This document shows positions 1 to 6,631 of a stretch of 20,754 bases of DNA, piece by piece. The position numbers and the translations under genes are program-made. The DNA is from CALWZE01 sp964645785 (GTDB lineage Bacteria; Bacillota; Clostridia; Oscillospirales; Ruminococcaceae), in contig CAZYAV010000042.1 of assembly GCA_964645785.1 (NCBI GenBank), positions 1 through 20,754 of the forward strand, in the 5' to 3' direction. The notes under the pieces were generated by a model. It saw only the letters and a program-made list of their open reading frames with translations. It was not told where the DNA came from and did not search any database. The first letter of the stretch is position 1; each line of letters begins with the position of its first letter.

Positions 1-1
1 C

Positions 2-688
2 AATATGGAGTGGTTCCGGTATTGGCGCGAGTTCTGCTACAACTGGCTGCTTTCGCTGGGCATCAGGGCGGAGAACCTCAAGCTGCGCGACCACGAGCCG
101 GAGGAGCTGTCCCACTACTCCAACGCCACGACCGACATCGAGTTTATGTTCCCGTTCGGCTGGGGCGAGCTTTGGGGCATCGCGGACCGCACCGACTTTG
201 ACCTGACCCAGCACAGCAAGCACAGCGGCAAGCCGCTTGAATATTACGATCAGGAAACAAACGAGCATTATATCCCCCATGTAATCGAACCGTCCCTCGG
301 CGCCGACCGGGTCGCGCTCGCGTTCCTGTGCGAGGCATACGACGAGGAGACCATCGGCGAGGGAGACACCCGGGTGGTGCTGCACCTGCACCCGGCGCTT
401 GCGCCGTTCAAGGCCTGCGTGCTTCCCCTTTCCAAAAAGCTGGGCGAGCAGGCGCTGCGGGTGCGCGACCAGCTGGCCGCCGATTTCATGGTGGATTACG
501 ACGACGCCGGCTCAATCGGCAAGCGGTACCGCCGCCAGGACGAGATCGGCACCCCGTTTTGCATCACCTACGATTTTGACAGCGAGCAGGACGGCTGCGT
601 GACCGTGCGCGACCGCGACACCATGCAGCAGCAGCGGATGCGCATCGACGCGCTGAACGGCTTTATCGCCGACGCGGTCAAATTCTGA
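2..688 (+). CDS. glyS: Glycyl-tRNA synthetase, alpha2 type (3' part only)
   Basis: This is the C-terminal ~228 residues of a class II glycyl-tRNA synthetase, the cytoplasmic enzyme that charges tRNA-Gly with glycine using ATP. The frame is open to the left window edge, so the ATG at position 5 is internal and the gene starts upstream. The segment around EPSLGADRVALAFL is the class II motif 3, whose arginine contacts ATP. The following ~110 residues, from LAPFKACVLPL onward, have the alpha/beta anticodon-binding domain typical of the dimeric (GlyRS alpha2) family, not the separate GlyQ/GlyS subunits. The stop is TGA at 686-688. The next gene starts 22 bases later with no terminator between, so the two are probably co-transcribed. 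Any T-box leader would lie outside the window. Confidence in identity is high. Confidence 0.95.
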   Translation, partial: NMEWFRYWREFCYNWLLSLGIRAENLKLRDHEPEELSHYSNATTDIEFMFPFGWGELWGIADRTDFDLTQHSKHSGKPLEYYDQETNEHYIPHVIEPSLGADRVALAFLCEAYDEETIGEGDTRVVLHLHPALAPFKACVLPLSKKLGEQALRVRDQLAADFMVDYDDAGSIGKRYRRQDEIGTPFCITYDFDSEQDGCVTVRDRDTMQQQRMRIDALNGFIADAVKF

Positions 689-710
689 TTCAGCCGCAAA
701 GGACGGTTTC

Positions 711-1730
711 ATGCACAAGCTGAAAACTTTTCTGCGCCGGGTGCGCACCATGAGCCTCAGGCGGATGCTGCTCTACGCCGGCAAGGCGCGGGCGGACAGC
801 GGCAAGCCCACCCTGTTCATCCTGTTTGACATGCTGTGGTGCGCGTTCCGCTACGGCGTCGGGTATCTGGACTATCTGACCTTCGGGTTTGTCCACCTCG
901 GCGCGCGCCAGCGGCGGACGTATATGACCATGAACGACAACCTGCGGCTCACCCGCGCGCTCAACGACCCCGAAAAAAAAGCGCTGTTTGAGGACAAGAT
1001 CGCGTTTTTGGCGCTGTTCCAGCCCTTTATCGGGCGGGATTGGCTCGACCTGCGCAAGGCGTCGGACGCGGAATTTGCGGCGTTCACGGCCGGCCACCCG
1101 GTCTTTTTTGCCAAGGAGACCGGCAACTACGGCGGCCACGGGGTGGAGCGGATCTGCGTGCAGGCGGGGGAGGATCTGCCCGCGCTGCAAAGGCGGCTGG
1201 TCGGCGCGCAGCAGTTCCTCGCGGAGCAGGCCGTTGTGCAGCACCCCGAGATGGACAGGCTTTGTGCAAGCTCGGTCAACACGCTGCGCATCGTGACCCT
1301 TGCCAAGGGTGGCGAAATCCATGTGATGTATTCGCTCGTGCGCATGGGCAGCGGCGGCGCACCGGTCGACAATATCTCGTCGGGCGGGATGTACGCTCCG
1401 GTGCGCGGCGGCCGCATCGCCGCGCCCGCTTTCTGCGACAGGACAGGCGAATACTACGAGGTTCATCCCGCAACCGGCACGGCGCTTGTCGGCTTTGCGA
1501 TTCCGCTGTTCGGCGAGGCGCTCGCGCTCGTCCGGCGCGCCGCCGCCGTTGTGCCCGAGGTGCGCTATGTCGGCTGGGATATCGCCATCACCCAGAGCGG
1601 CCCGGTTATCATCGAGGGCAACACCCTGCCAAGCTACGACATGTGCCAGAACTACCGCCACCTCGGCGAACAGAAAACCGGCGTCAAGCCGCGGTTTATC
1701 GAGGTATTGGGCGACGAGTTCTTTGCGTAA
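711..1730 (+). CDS. ATP-grasp family protein (sugar-transfer-associated / alpha-L-glutamate ligase-related)
   Basis: A 339-residue protein resembling the ATP-grasp family often annotated as alpha-L-glutamate ligase-related or sugar-transfer-associated ATP-grasp (ATPgrasp_ST). Such enzymes use ATP to form an acyl-phosphate and ligate an amine or amino acid; the substrate here is unknown. Visible family features are the nucleotide-binding segment FFAKETGNYGGHGVERI at about residues 130-146, an SVNTLRIVTL strand near 185, and the metal/ATP site GWDIAITQSGPVIIEGNTLP near 290-310 with its Asp, Glu and Asn. The start has an AAAGGA ribosome site 9 bases upstream. It lies 22 bases after the glycyl-tRNA synthetase gene and is followed by a strong hairpin at 1756-1788. 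The role is probably cell-surface glycan modification, but this is inference from family context only. Confidence 0.8.
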   Translation: MHKLKTFLRRVRTMSLRRMLLYAGKARADSGKPTLFILFDMLWCAFRYGVGYLDYLTFGFVHLGARQRRTYMTMNDNLRLTRALNDPEKKALFEDKIAFLALFQPFIGRDWLDLRKASDAEFAAFTAGHPVFFAKETGNYGGHGVERICVQAGEDLPALQRRLVGAQQFLAEQAVVQHPEMDRLCASSVNTLRIVTLAKGGEIHVMYSLVRMGSGGAPVDNISSGGMYAPVRGGRIAAPAFCDRTGEYYEVHPATGTALVGFAIPLFGEALALVRRAAAVVPEVRYVGWDIAITQSGPVIIEGNTLPSYDMCQNYRHLGEQKTGVKPRFIEVLGDEFFA

Positions 1731-1754
1731 GCGTCCGGCATTTAAACCGTCAAC

Positions 1755-1789
1755 ACAGCCCCTGCCCGCGGATTGCGGGCAGGGGCTGT
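1755..1789 (+). terminator. Probable terminator after the ATP-grasp gene
   Basis: Perfect 14-bp GC-rich stem (arms 1756-1769 and 1775-1788, CAGCCCCTGCCCGC and its complement, extendable by one A-T pair) with a GGATT loop, 25 bases after the stop. The downstream T-run is poor (TTCCTGT), so this is either an imperfect intrinsic terminator or an RNA-stabilising hairpin. Confidence 0.6.
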
Positions 1790-2160
1790 TCCTGTCAGGT
1801 CAGACCAAGCGGAAGGCGCCGCCACACAGGCGAAAACACTTATTACATGGAAGCCGCCTGCCGCGCGGTGCGCCGGCCGGCAGCGCCCAACCATGCTTCC
1901 TCAGAGGAGCCGCTCTTTCCCGCCGGCGGGCGGCGGAGCGCCGCGGCTGGGGCTGCCCGCCATCCCGGCCGCCCTTCTGGGTGATTTTCACAAAAATCCT
2001 TTGCAAACTTTAGAAACAGTGCTATAATACCAGCGTGTGTTTTTTACTCAAAACAGGAAAAGTTTAACGCGCAGGGGCGCCGCCCGGATTCCGCCTTTGG
2101 CCGCCGGCCGGGGCAATCCGGCACAGCGGACACCCGCGCATAGAGAAAGCAGGGTTCAGT
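1790..2160 (+). promoter_or_regulatory. typA promoter and ~125-base leader
   Basis: The region holds no convincing gene; its open frames are GC-rich by-products. A sigma-A-type promoter is visible: -35 TTGCAA at 2001-2006, a 16-base spacer, and a perfect -10 TATAAT at 2023-2028. This places transcription start near 2035 and leaves a leader of about 125 bases before the TTG start of typA. The stretch 1800-1980 contains GC-rich inverted segments (for example around CGCCGGCGGGCGGCG at 1920-1935) without an assignable role. Confidence 0.7.
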
Positions 2161-3987
2161 TTGAAACGAGAAGATTTACGCAATATCGCCATCATCGCGC
2201 ACGTCGACCACGGCAAGACCACCCTTGTCGACGAGATGCTCAAGCAGAGCGGCGCGTGGCGCGAAAATCAGGTGGTTGCCGAGCGCATTATGGACAGCGG
2301 CGACATCGAGCGGGAGCGCGGCATCACGATTCTGGCCAAAAACGCCTCCTGCCGGTACAACGACGTCAAAATCAACATCGTCGACACGCCGGGGCACGCC
2401 GATTTCGGCGGCGAGGTGGAGCGGGTGCTCAAGATGGTCGACGGCGTGCTGCTTCTGGTCGACGCAGCCGAGGGGCCGATGCCCCAGACCCGCTTTGTGC
2501 TGGAAAAGGCGCTCTCGCTCGGCCTGATGCTGATTGTGGTCATCAACAAGATCGACCGCCCCGACGCGCGCATCGACGAGGTCATCGACGAGGTACTTGA
2601 GCTGCTGATGGATCTCGGCGCAACCGACGAGCAGCTGGACAGCCCGATGATTTTCTGCTCCGGCCGGGCGGGCACCGCGAGCTATTCCCCCCACAAGCCG
2701 GGCACCGACCTTGTGCCGCTGCTCGACACCATCGTCAACTATATCAAATGCCCCGAGGGGGACGAGCAGGACGAGCTCGGCGTGCTGGTCTCCTCCATCG
2801 ACTACAACGAATTCGTCGGCCGCATCGCGATTGGCCGCATCGAGCGCGGCTCGATTCAGGTCAACCAGGAGGTCGTCGTCTGCGATTATCACCGGCCCGA
2901 GGTGCAGAAAAAGGCCAAAATCACCGCTATCTATCAGTTTGAGGATGTCAAGCGCGTCCCCGTCCAGACCGCGACGGTCGGGGATATCATCGCGTTTTCC
3001 GGCATCGACGACGTGAATATCGGCAACACGGTCTGCTCGCCCGCCAAGGTCGAGCCGATTTCCTTTGTCAAAATCAGCGAGCCGACTGTCGAGATGACCT
3101 TCTCGGTCAACGACAGCCCCTTTGCGGGCAGGGAGGGCAAGTTTGTCACCAGCCGCCAGCTGGGCGAGCGCCTGTTCCGCGAGCTGCTGCGGGACGTGAG
3201 CCTGCGGGTCGAGCGCACCGATTCAACCGACAGCTTCCGGGTCATGGGGCGCGGCGAGATGCATCTGTCCATCCTCATCGAGACCATGCGCCGGGAGGGG
3301 TACGAGTTCCAGGTCAGCACGCCGCAGGTGCTGCTGCGCACCATCGACGGCAAAAAGTGCGAGCCGTACGAGCGCTTTGTCGCGGATGTCCCCGCCGACA
3401 ATGTGGGCGCGGTGATGGAGAAGCTCGGCGCGCGCAAGGGCGAGCTTGTCTCGATGAACCCGCAGGGCAGCCGGATGCGGCTGGAATACATCATCCCCTC
3501 CAGGGGGCTGTTCGGCTATCGCAACGAGTTTTTGACCGACACCCGCGGCGACGGGGTGATGAGCGCCGTGTTTGAGAAATACGACGAATACAAAGGGGAT
3601 ATCCAGAAGCGCGCAACCGGCTCGCTGATCGCGTTTGAGACGGGGGAGGCCGTCGGCTACGGGCTGTTCAACGCGCAGGATCGCGGCGCGCTCTTTATCG
3701 GGCCGGGCACGCCGGTTTACGGCGGCATGGTCGTGGGCGTCTCGCCCAAAAACGAGGATCTCGTGGTCAACGTATGCAAAAAGAAGGCGGCCACCAACAT
3801 GCGCGCCGCCGGGTCAGACGAGGCGCTGCGGCTTGTGCCGCCGCGAAATCTCTCGCTTGAGCAGTGCATCGAGTTTCTGAGCGACGACGAGCTGCTCGAG
3901 GTCACCCCGGGCAATCTGCGCATCCGCAAGCGCGAGCTCAGCCACGCCGCGCGCGCACGCGCCGCCGCGCAGAAAAAGAACAGCTGA
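2161..3987 (+). CDS. typA: Translational GTPase TypA/BipA
   Basis: A 608-residue ribosome-associated GTPase of the EF-G superfamily, close to the usual ~610 residues. TypA/BipA acts on the ribosome in stress and low-temperature growth and in 50S subunit assembly. The GTPase motifs are complete: P-loop AHVDHGKTT (residues 13-21), the switch I stretch with RERGITI near 58, G3 DTPGHADFGG near 75, G4 NKID near 129 and the G5-like SGRAG near 168. The C-terminal half has the EF-G-like beta-barrel and alpha/beta domains and the TypA-specific region around PSRGLFGYRNEFLTDTRGDG. I use TTG at 2161 because it gives the canonical N-terminus (MKREDLRNIAIIAHVDHG) and follows an AGAAAGCAGG-like ribosome site. 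The gene has its own promoter (2001-2028) and terminator (4005-4036). The convergent short gene at 3938-4201 overlaps its last 50 bases. Confidence 0.97.
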   Translation: MKREDLRNIAIIAHVDHGKTTLVDEMLKQSGAWRENQVVAERIMDSGDIERERGITILAKNASCRYNDVKINIVDTPGHADFGGEVERVLKMVDGVLLLVDAAEGPMPQTRFVLEKALSLGLMLIVVINKIDRPDARIDEVIDEVLELLMDLGATDEQLDSPMIFCSGRAGTASYSPHKPGTDLVPLLDTIVNYIKCPEGDEQDELGVLVSSIDYNEFVGRIAIGRIERGSIQVNQEVVVCDYHRPEVQKKAKITAIYQFEDVKRVPVQTATVGDIIAFSGIDDVNIGNTVCSPAKVEPISFVKISEPTVEMTFSVNDSPFAGREGKFVTSRQLGERLFRELLRDVSLRVERTDSTDSFRVMGRGEMHLSILIETMRREGYEFQVSTPQVLLRTIDGKKCEPYERFVADVPADNVGAVMEKLGARKGELVSMNPQGSRMRLEYIIPSRGLFGYRNEFLTDTRGDGVMSAVFEKYDEYKGDIQKRATGSLIAFETGEAVGYGLFNAQDRGALFIGPGTPVYGGMVVGVSPKNEDLVVNVCKKKAATNMRAAGSDEALRLVPPRNLSLEQCIEFLSDDELLEVTPGNLRIRKRELSHAARARAAAQKKNS

Positions 3988-4201
3988 GCCGGTTGGCGCA
4001 GCAGGCCATGTCGGGATTCCCGGCATGGCTTTTTTTGTGCCGTCTTTTATCCGGCCGGGCGGACAGATACAGCTCCTCGGCGTGAATCTGCGCCCGCTTC
4101 AAAATTTCGGCGGCAGACGCGGTCTCGCCGCCCTGCAGGCAGTCCAGCGCGTCGGTAATTCCGTTAAACAGGGTCGTGTACATCCGTCTGTATTCCGTCA
4201 T
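3938..4201 (-). CDS. Short conserved-looking hypothetical protein, possibly with a read-through C-terminus
   Basis: An 87-residue leftward ORF. The first ~47 residues (MTEYRRMYTTLFNGITDAL..., then ...AAEILKRAQIHAEELYLS) read as amphipathic helices and resemble short, uncharacterised ~50-residue Firmicutes proteins; I recognise no function. The remainder, from about residue 48, is basic and low in pattern. It is encoded across the typA terminator and the last 50 bases of typA, so it may be non-conserved read-through after loss of an earlier stop. Support for the start: ATG at 4199-4201 with AGAGG six bases upstream, and an extended -10 (TGTTATAAT, 4231-4239 on the minus strand) about 30 bases upstream. 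It diverges from the XRE regulator gene at 4330, which may control it through the inverted repeat between them. Confidence 0.55.
   Translation of the reverse strand: MTEYRRMYTTLFNGITDALDCLQGGETASAAEILKRAQIHAEELYLSARPDKRRHKKSHAGNPDMACCANRLSCSFSARRRVRARRG
4005..4036 (+). terminator. Intrinsic terminator of typA
   Basis: 11-bp stem GCCATGTCGGG / CCCGGCATGGC (one G-U pair; arms 4005-4015 and 4019-4029, ATT loop) followed directly by seven T at 4030-4036, 17 bases after the typA stop. It lies inside the 3' half of the opposite-strand ORF 3938-4201. Confidence 0.9.
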
Positions 4202-4230
4202 AGCAACCTCTCATTCTCACTATTTTCCAC

Positions 4231-4311
4231 ATTATAACATATTATTGTAGTCGTTTATAAAATAAATCACCACTGTAAATGATATAACGACTACAAATTG
4301 GAACATAGAAT
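4231..4311. promoter_or_regulatory. Divergent promoter region with 11-bp inverted repeat (probable operator)
   Basis: AT-rich region between the leftward short gene and the XRE regulator. It holds a perfect 11-bp inverted repeat, TTGTAGTCGTT at 4245-4255 and AACGACTACAA at 4286-4296, with 30 bases between. Arm centres are 41 bp apart, about four helical turns, which suits two dimers on one DNA face. The left arm lies just upstream of the leftward extended -10 (4231-4239). A TAGAAT hexamer at 4306-4311 is a possible rightward -10. Autoregulation by the adjacent XRE protein is inference. Confidence 0.6.
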
Positions 4312-4329
4312 AAATCGAGGGGTGTTAAA

Positions 4330-4641
4330 ATGGACAGAGACTTTCTACGCACTCGATTGACTCAGCTCCGCATGAAAAAGGGCGTTTCGGAATATCAGAT
4401 GAGCTATGATCTCGGACACAGCAAGGGATATATCCAGAATATCACCAGCGGGCGCTCCTATCCCCGCTTCCCGGATTTTCTGGAAATTTGCAGCTATCTC
4501 GGCGTAACGCCGAGCAGCTTTTTTGATGAAAAGGACGAAAACCCGATTCTGCTGCAAAAGGCGATCGACGGGATGCGCGGGCTGAGCGACGAGCAGTTGC
4601 TTGCGCTGATTGGGGTCATCAACCAGCTGAAGCGGAACTGA
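4330..4641 (+). CDS. XRE-family helix-turn-helix transcriptional regulator
   Basis: A 103-residue DNA-binding protein. Residues ~5-62 form a Cro/CI-type helix-turn-helix (LTQLRMKKGVSEYQMSYDLGHSKGYIQNITSG, then PRFPDFLEICSYLGVTPSSFF); the recognition helix is probably the HSKGYIQNITSG stretch. The C-terminal ~35 residues (from about 67) are a short helical tail (LLQKAIDGM, then LSDEQLLALIGVINQLK), probably for dimerisation. The ribosome site GAGGGGTG lies 5-12 bases before the ATG. It belongs to the host side of the window and diverges from the short gene at 3938-4201. It likely binds the inverted repeat at 4245-4296 and controls both genes, by analogy with other small divergent XRE pairs. Its target set and ligand are unknown. 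Confidence 0.85.
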   Translation: MDRDFLRTRLTQLRMKKGVSEYQMSYDLGHSKGYIQNITSGRSYPRFPDFLEICSYLGVTPSSFFDEKDENPILLQKAIDGMRGLSDEQLLALIGVINQLKRN

Positions 4642-5250
4642 CCGTCCTGGGCACGCAGGCGGCGGGGCGCGCACCCGCAGGGCAGCATTTCATGGACAGG
4701 CCGAAAAGGGGTGCAGCAGGCCGCGCGGCCGCATGCCGGGTATTCCGCTCCCGTTTGGACACATCGGGGCTCTGTATCCGCGATGCACCTGCAAAGCGGC
4801 CGTCTCCGCCCGGCCGGGACGGCGCGGAGAACACAGACTTCGGTTTTGCCGCCCGATCGGCGCCGCACCTGAGCCGCAGCTTTTGAAAATAGCAGACAGA
4901 CGAGCCGGTCGGATTGGTGCCGCGAGATGGCTGCGTGCGGCCGCACCAAGCCGGCGGTTTACGGCGGATTCCCCGGCCTGTTGCGCAGCCGGAACCCGTG
5001 CCCGCTGCCCGGGTTTTGGACGGTGTTGCACCCGGCCTCGCGGCGGCTCCGGCGGCCGGACTAAATCGGATTACTCAATACCCAAAACAGTGAATGATAA
5101 GGTGACACCGCGCGTTTCCGCTCCTGGACGGCGGAGACGAGCCCGGCAGGCAAACGGAATAGCAAAAAGCGCCCCGGGGCAGCGCGTGCAATCGCCCTTC
5201 CCGGCGGGATGCCCCGGCAAAAGCAGCGCCGGACGGTCAAAACATTACAT
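4642..5250. other. Gene-free GC-rich stretch
   Basis: About 610 bases between the XRE gene and the bioY terminator. Long open frames exist on both strands, but they lack ribosome sites, recognisable domains and normal amino-acid composition (rich in Arg, Ala, Gly, Pro), as expected from GC-rich noncoding DNA. Short palindromes such as GGCCGCGCGGCC near 4720-4731 occur. It may be decayed coding sequence, but I see no identifiable remnant. Confidence 0.5.
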
Positions 5251-5292
5251 TGCAAAAAGTCCGGCGCAGATTATTTTCTGCGCCGGACTTTT
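5251..5292 (-). terminator. Intrinsic terminator of bioY (bidirectional)
   Basis: Perfect 16-bp stem: AAAAGTCCGGCGCAGA at 5255-5270 pairs with 5277-5292, with a six-base loop TTATTT. On the minus strand it is followed by TTTTT, 20 bases after the bioY stop. The A/T ends on both sides make it potentially functional in both directions. Confidence 0.92.
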
Positions 5293-5311
5293 ACAAGGTG
5301 TGCGGGCTTAT

Positions 5312-5854
5312 TCACCGCACCGTCTGGCTCTTTTGGGACGGCGCCGTCGAGAAAACAGCCGGCCGCAGCCGCGGACAGAGCAGCGCCGCCAGCGCGATTT
5401 TGACGGCGTCGCCGGGCAAAAAGGGCAGAACGCACAGGGACAGCGCCGCGGCAAGCCCGTTTTTGCTTTGCAGCATGAACCACACCGTCCCGATTGCATA
5501 GAGCACGGCCGTGCCAAGCAGCATACCGGCGGCGTCTCCCCAGCGGCCACGCCCGGCAAATAAGCCGGTCAGCAGCGCACAGGGCAGATAGCCGACGAGG
5601 TATCCGCCCGTCACGCCCGCCACGACGCCAAGGCCGGCCTGATAAGCGGAAAACACCGGAAGCCCCATCAGCCCAAGCAGAAGATACAGCGCCACCGCCG
5701 CCGTTCCCCCTTTGGCGCCGAGGAGCCCACCCGCAAGATATACCACAAAGGTCGCGAGGGTAATGGGAACCGGCCCTGCCGGGACAGCGAGCGGCGCCAA
5801 AACACAGAGCAGCGCCGCAAACAGCGCCACAAGTACCATTCGCCTTGTCTTCAT
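5312..5854 (-). CDS. bioY: Biotin transporter BioY (ECF S-component)
   Basis: A 180-residue, very hydrophobic membrane protein, the usual size for BioY. BioY is the substrate-binding S-component of an energy-coupling-factor transporter that imports biotin, working with shared EcfA/EcfA'/EcfT subunits encoded elsewhere. About six membrane segments can be traced. Family hallmarks are the N-terminal ALFAALLCVLAPLAVP helix, PVPITLATFVVYLAGGLLGAK with its conserved Pro and Thr/Gly positions, LYLLLGLMGLPVF, and GGYLVGYLPCALL. I chose the ATG at 5852-5854 over the TTG two codons upstream because GGAGG sits 8 bases before it. The promoter at 5885-5913 overlaps a BirA box, so expression should be repressed when biotin is plentiful. 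A strong terminator follows, making it a single-gene unit. Confidence 0.93.
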   Translation of the reverse strand: MKTRRMVLVALFAALLCVLAPLAVPAGPVPITLATFVVYLAGGLLGAKGGTAAVALYLLLGLMGLPVFSAYQAGLGVVAGVTGGYLVGYLPCALLTGLFAGRGRWGDAAGMLLGTAVLYAIGTVWFMLQSKNGLAAALSLCVLPFLPGDAVKIALAALLCPRLRPAVFSTAPSQKSQTVR

Positions 5855-5884
5855 CGTCAACCCCTCCCGGTTCGTTTGGGACTA

Positions 5885-5913
5885 AGTATACCGAAACCGG
5901 CTTATATTGTCAA
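5885..5913 (-). promoter_or_regulatory. bioY promoter
   Basis: On the minus strand: -35 TTGACA (5908-5913), exactly 17 bases, -10 TATACT (5885-5890). This is near-consensus sigma-A spacing, 31 bases upstream of the chosen bioY start. Confidence 0.88.
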
Positions 5914-5938
5914 CCTTATATAAATTTTTGGTTTACAA
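5907..5938. promoter_or_regulatory. BirA (biotin repressor) operator
   Basis: Inverted repeat TTGTCAACC (5907-5915), 14 bases, GGTTTACAA (5930-5938). This matches the Firmicutes BirA box architecture of 9-bp arms around a 14-15 base AT-rich spacer. It overlaps the -35 of the bioY promoter, so BirA-biotinyl-AMP binding would block RNA polymerase. Confidence 0.88.
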
Positions 5939-5993
5939 TTATGCTGTCATGCTGTGCGGGGTCCCCGCACTGGATCCCCAAAACAAACCGGCG

Positions 5994-6314
5994 GCGCAAA
6001 CCGCCGCCGGGAGGGGGAAATTCTCCCCCTACGGAAAAACCCACCCGCTTGCGGGACAAGTGGAAATGTCGCAAAGAATCACCCTGCTGTATCCAAGCCC
6101 CGCTTTCCCCATTCTCACGCAATAATTCTTTCCATCCTTTTCCCTCTCCCATCAACCTTCCGCCGAGCAATGGGCGGGTTTGCTTCCTGGTTCCGCACCG
6201 CGCGGGACAGTTTGCAGGCGCGGCTGTCCGCTGCCGCGTCTATTCCGCGAAAGGGCGAACGCCATCTTTCGCGGACATCTAAGGGGGTGACAGGCGGTTT
6301 ACAGAGCAACTGCG
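5994..6314. repeat. Hairpin-rich ~320-bp tandem repeat, copy A
   Basis: First complete copy of a tandem unit starting at GCGCAAACCGCC. It contains small hairpins (GAGGGGGAAA facing TCTCCCCCT, CCGCTTG facing CAAG near 6045-6063, and GCGAAAG facing CTTTCGC near 6246-6272) and ends in a GGCGGTTT arm that pairs with the start of copy B. No gene is supported. The copies are similar but not identical, so this is an old or drifting duplication. Confidence 0.85.
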
Positions 6315-6631
6315 GCGCAAACCGCCATCAAGAGGGGGATTATCCCCCTATGAAAAATCCCGGCCGCTTGCAGGACAAGCGGATATTCCGCAAAGATTTG
6401 TCTGCTGTATCCAAACCCCGCTTTCCCCATTCTCACGCAAAAAATCCACTCCGCCCTTTTCCCACCCATCAAACTTCCACCGAGCAGCGGGCGGGTTTGC
6501 TTTCTGATTCCGCACCGCGCGGGACAGTTTGCAGGCGCGGCTGTCCGCTGCCGCGTCTATTCCGCGAAAGGACGAATGTCATCTTTCGCGGGCATCTAAG
6601 GGGGTGACAGGCGGTTTGCAGAGCAACTGCG
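6315..6631. repeat. Hairpin-rich ~320-bp tandem repeat, copy B
   Basis: Second complete copy, 321 bases after copy A. Long shared blocks include the CTGCTGTATCCAA segment, CCCCGCTTTCCCCATTCTCA, the GCGGGACAGTTTGCAGGCGC block and AAGGGGGTGACAGGCGGTTT. No coding frame is supported. Confidence 0.85.

Noticed and set aside
690..1661. 323-residue minus-strand frame opposite the ATP-grasp gene
   Set aside because: Shadow frame; the plus strand carries clear ATP-grasp motifs and a ribosome site.
4733..5563. 276-residue plus-strand frame
   Set aside because: Arg/Ala/Pro-rich, no ribosome site, and it runs through the bioY terminator and antisense to bioY.
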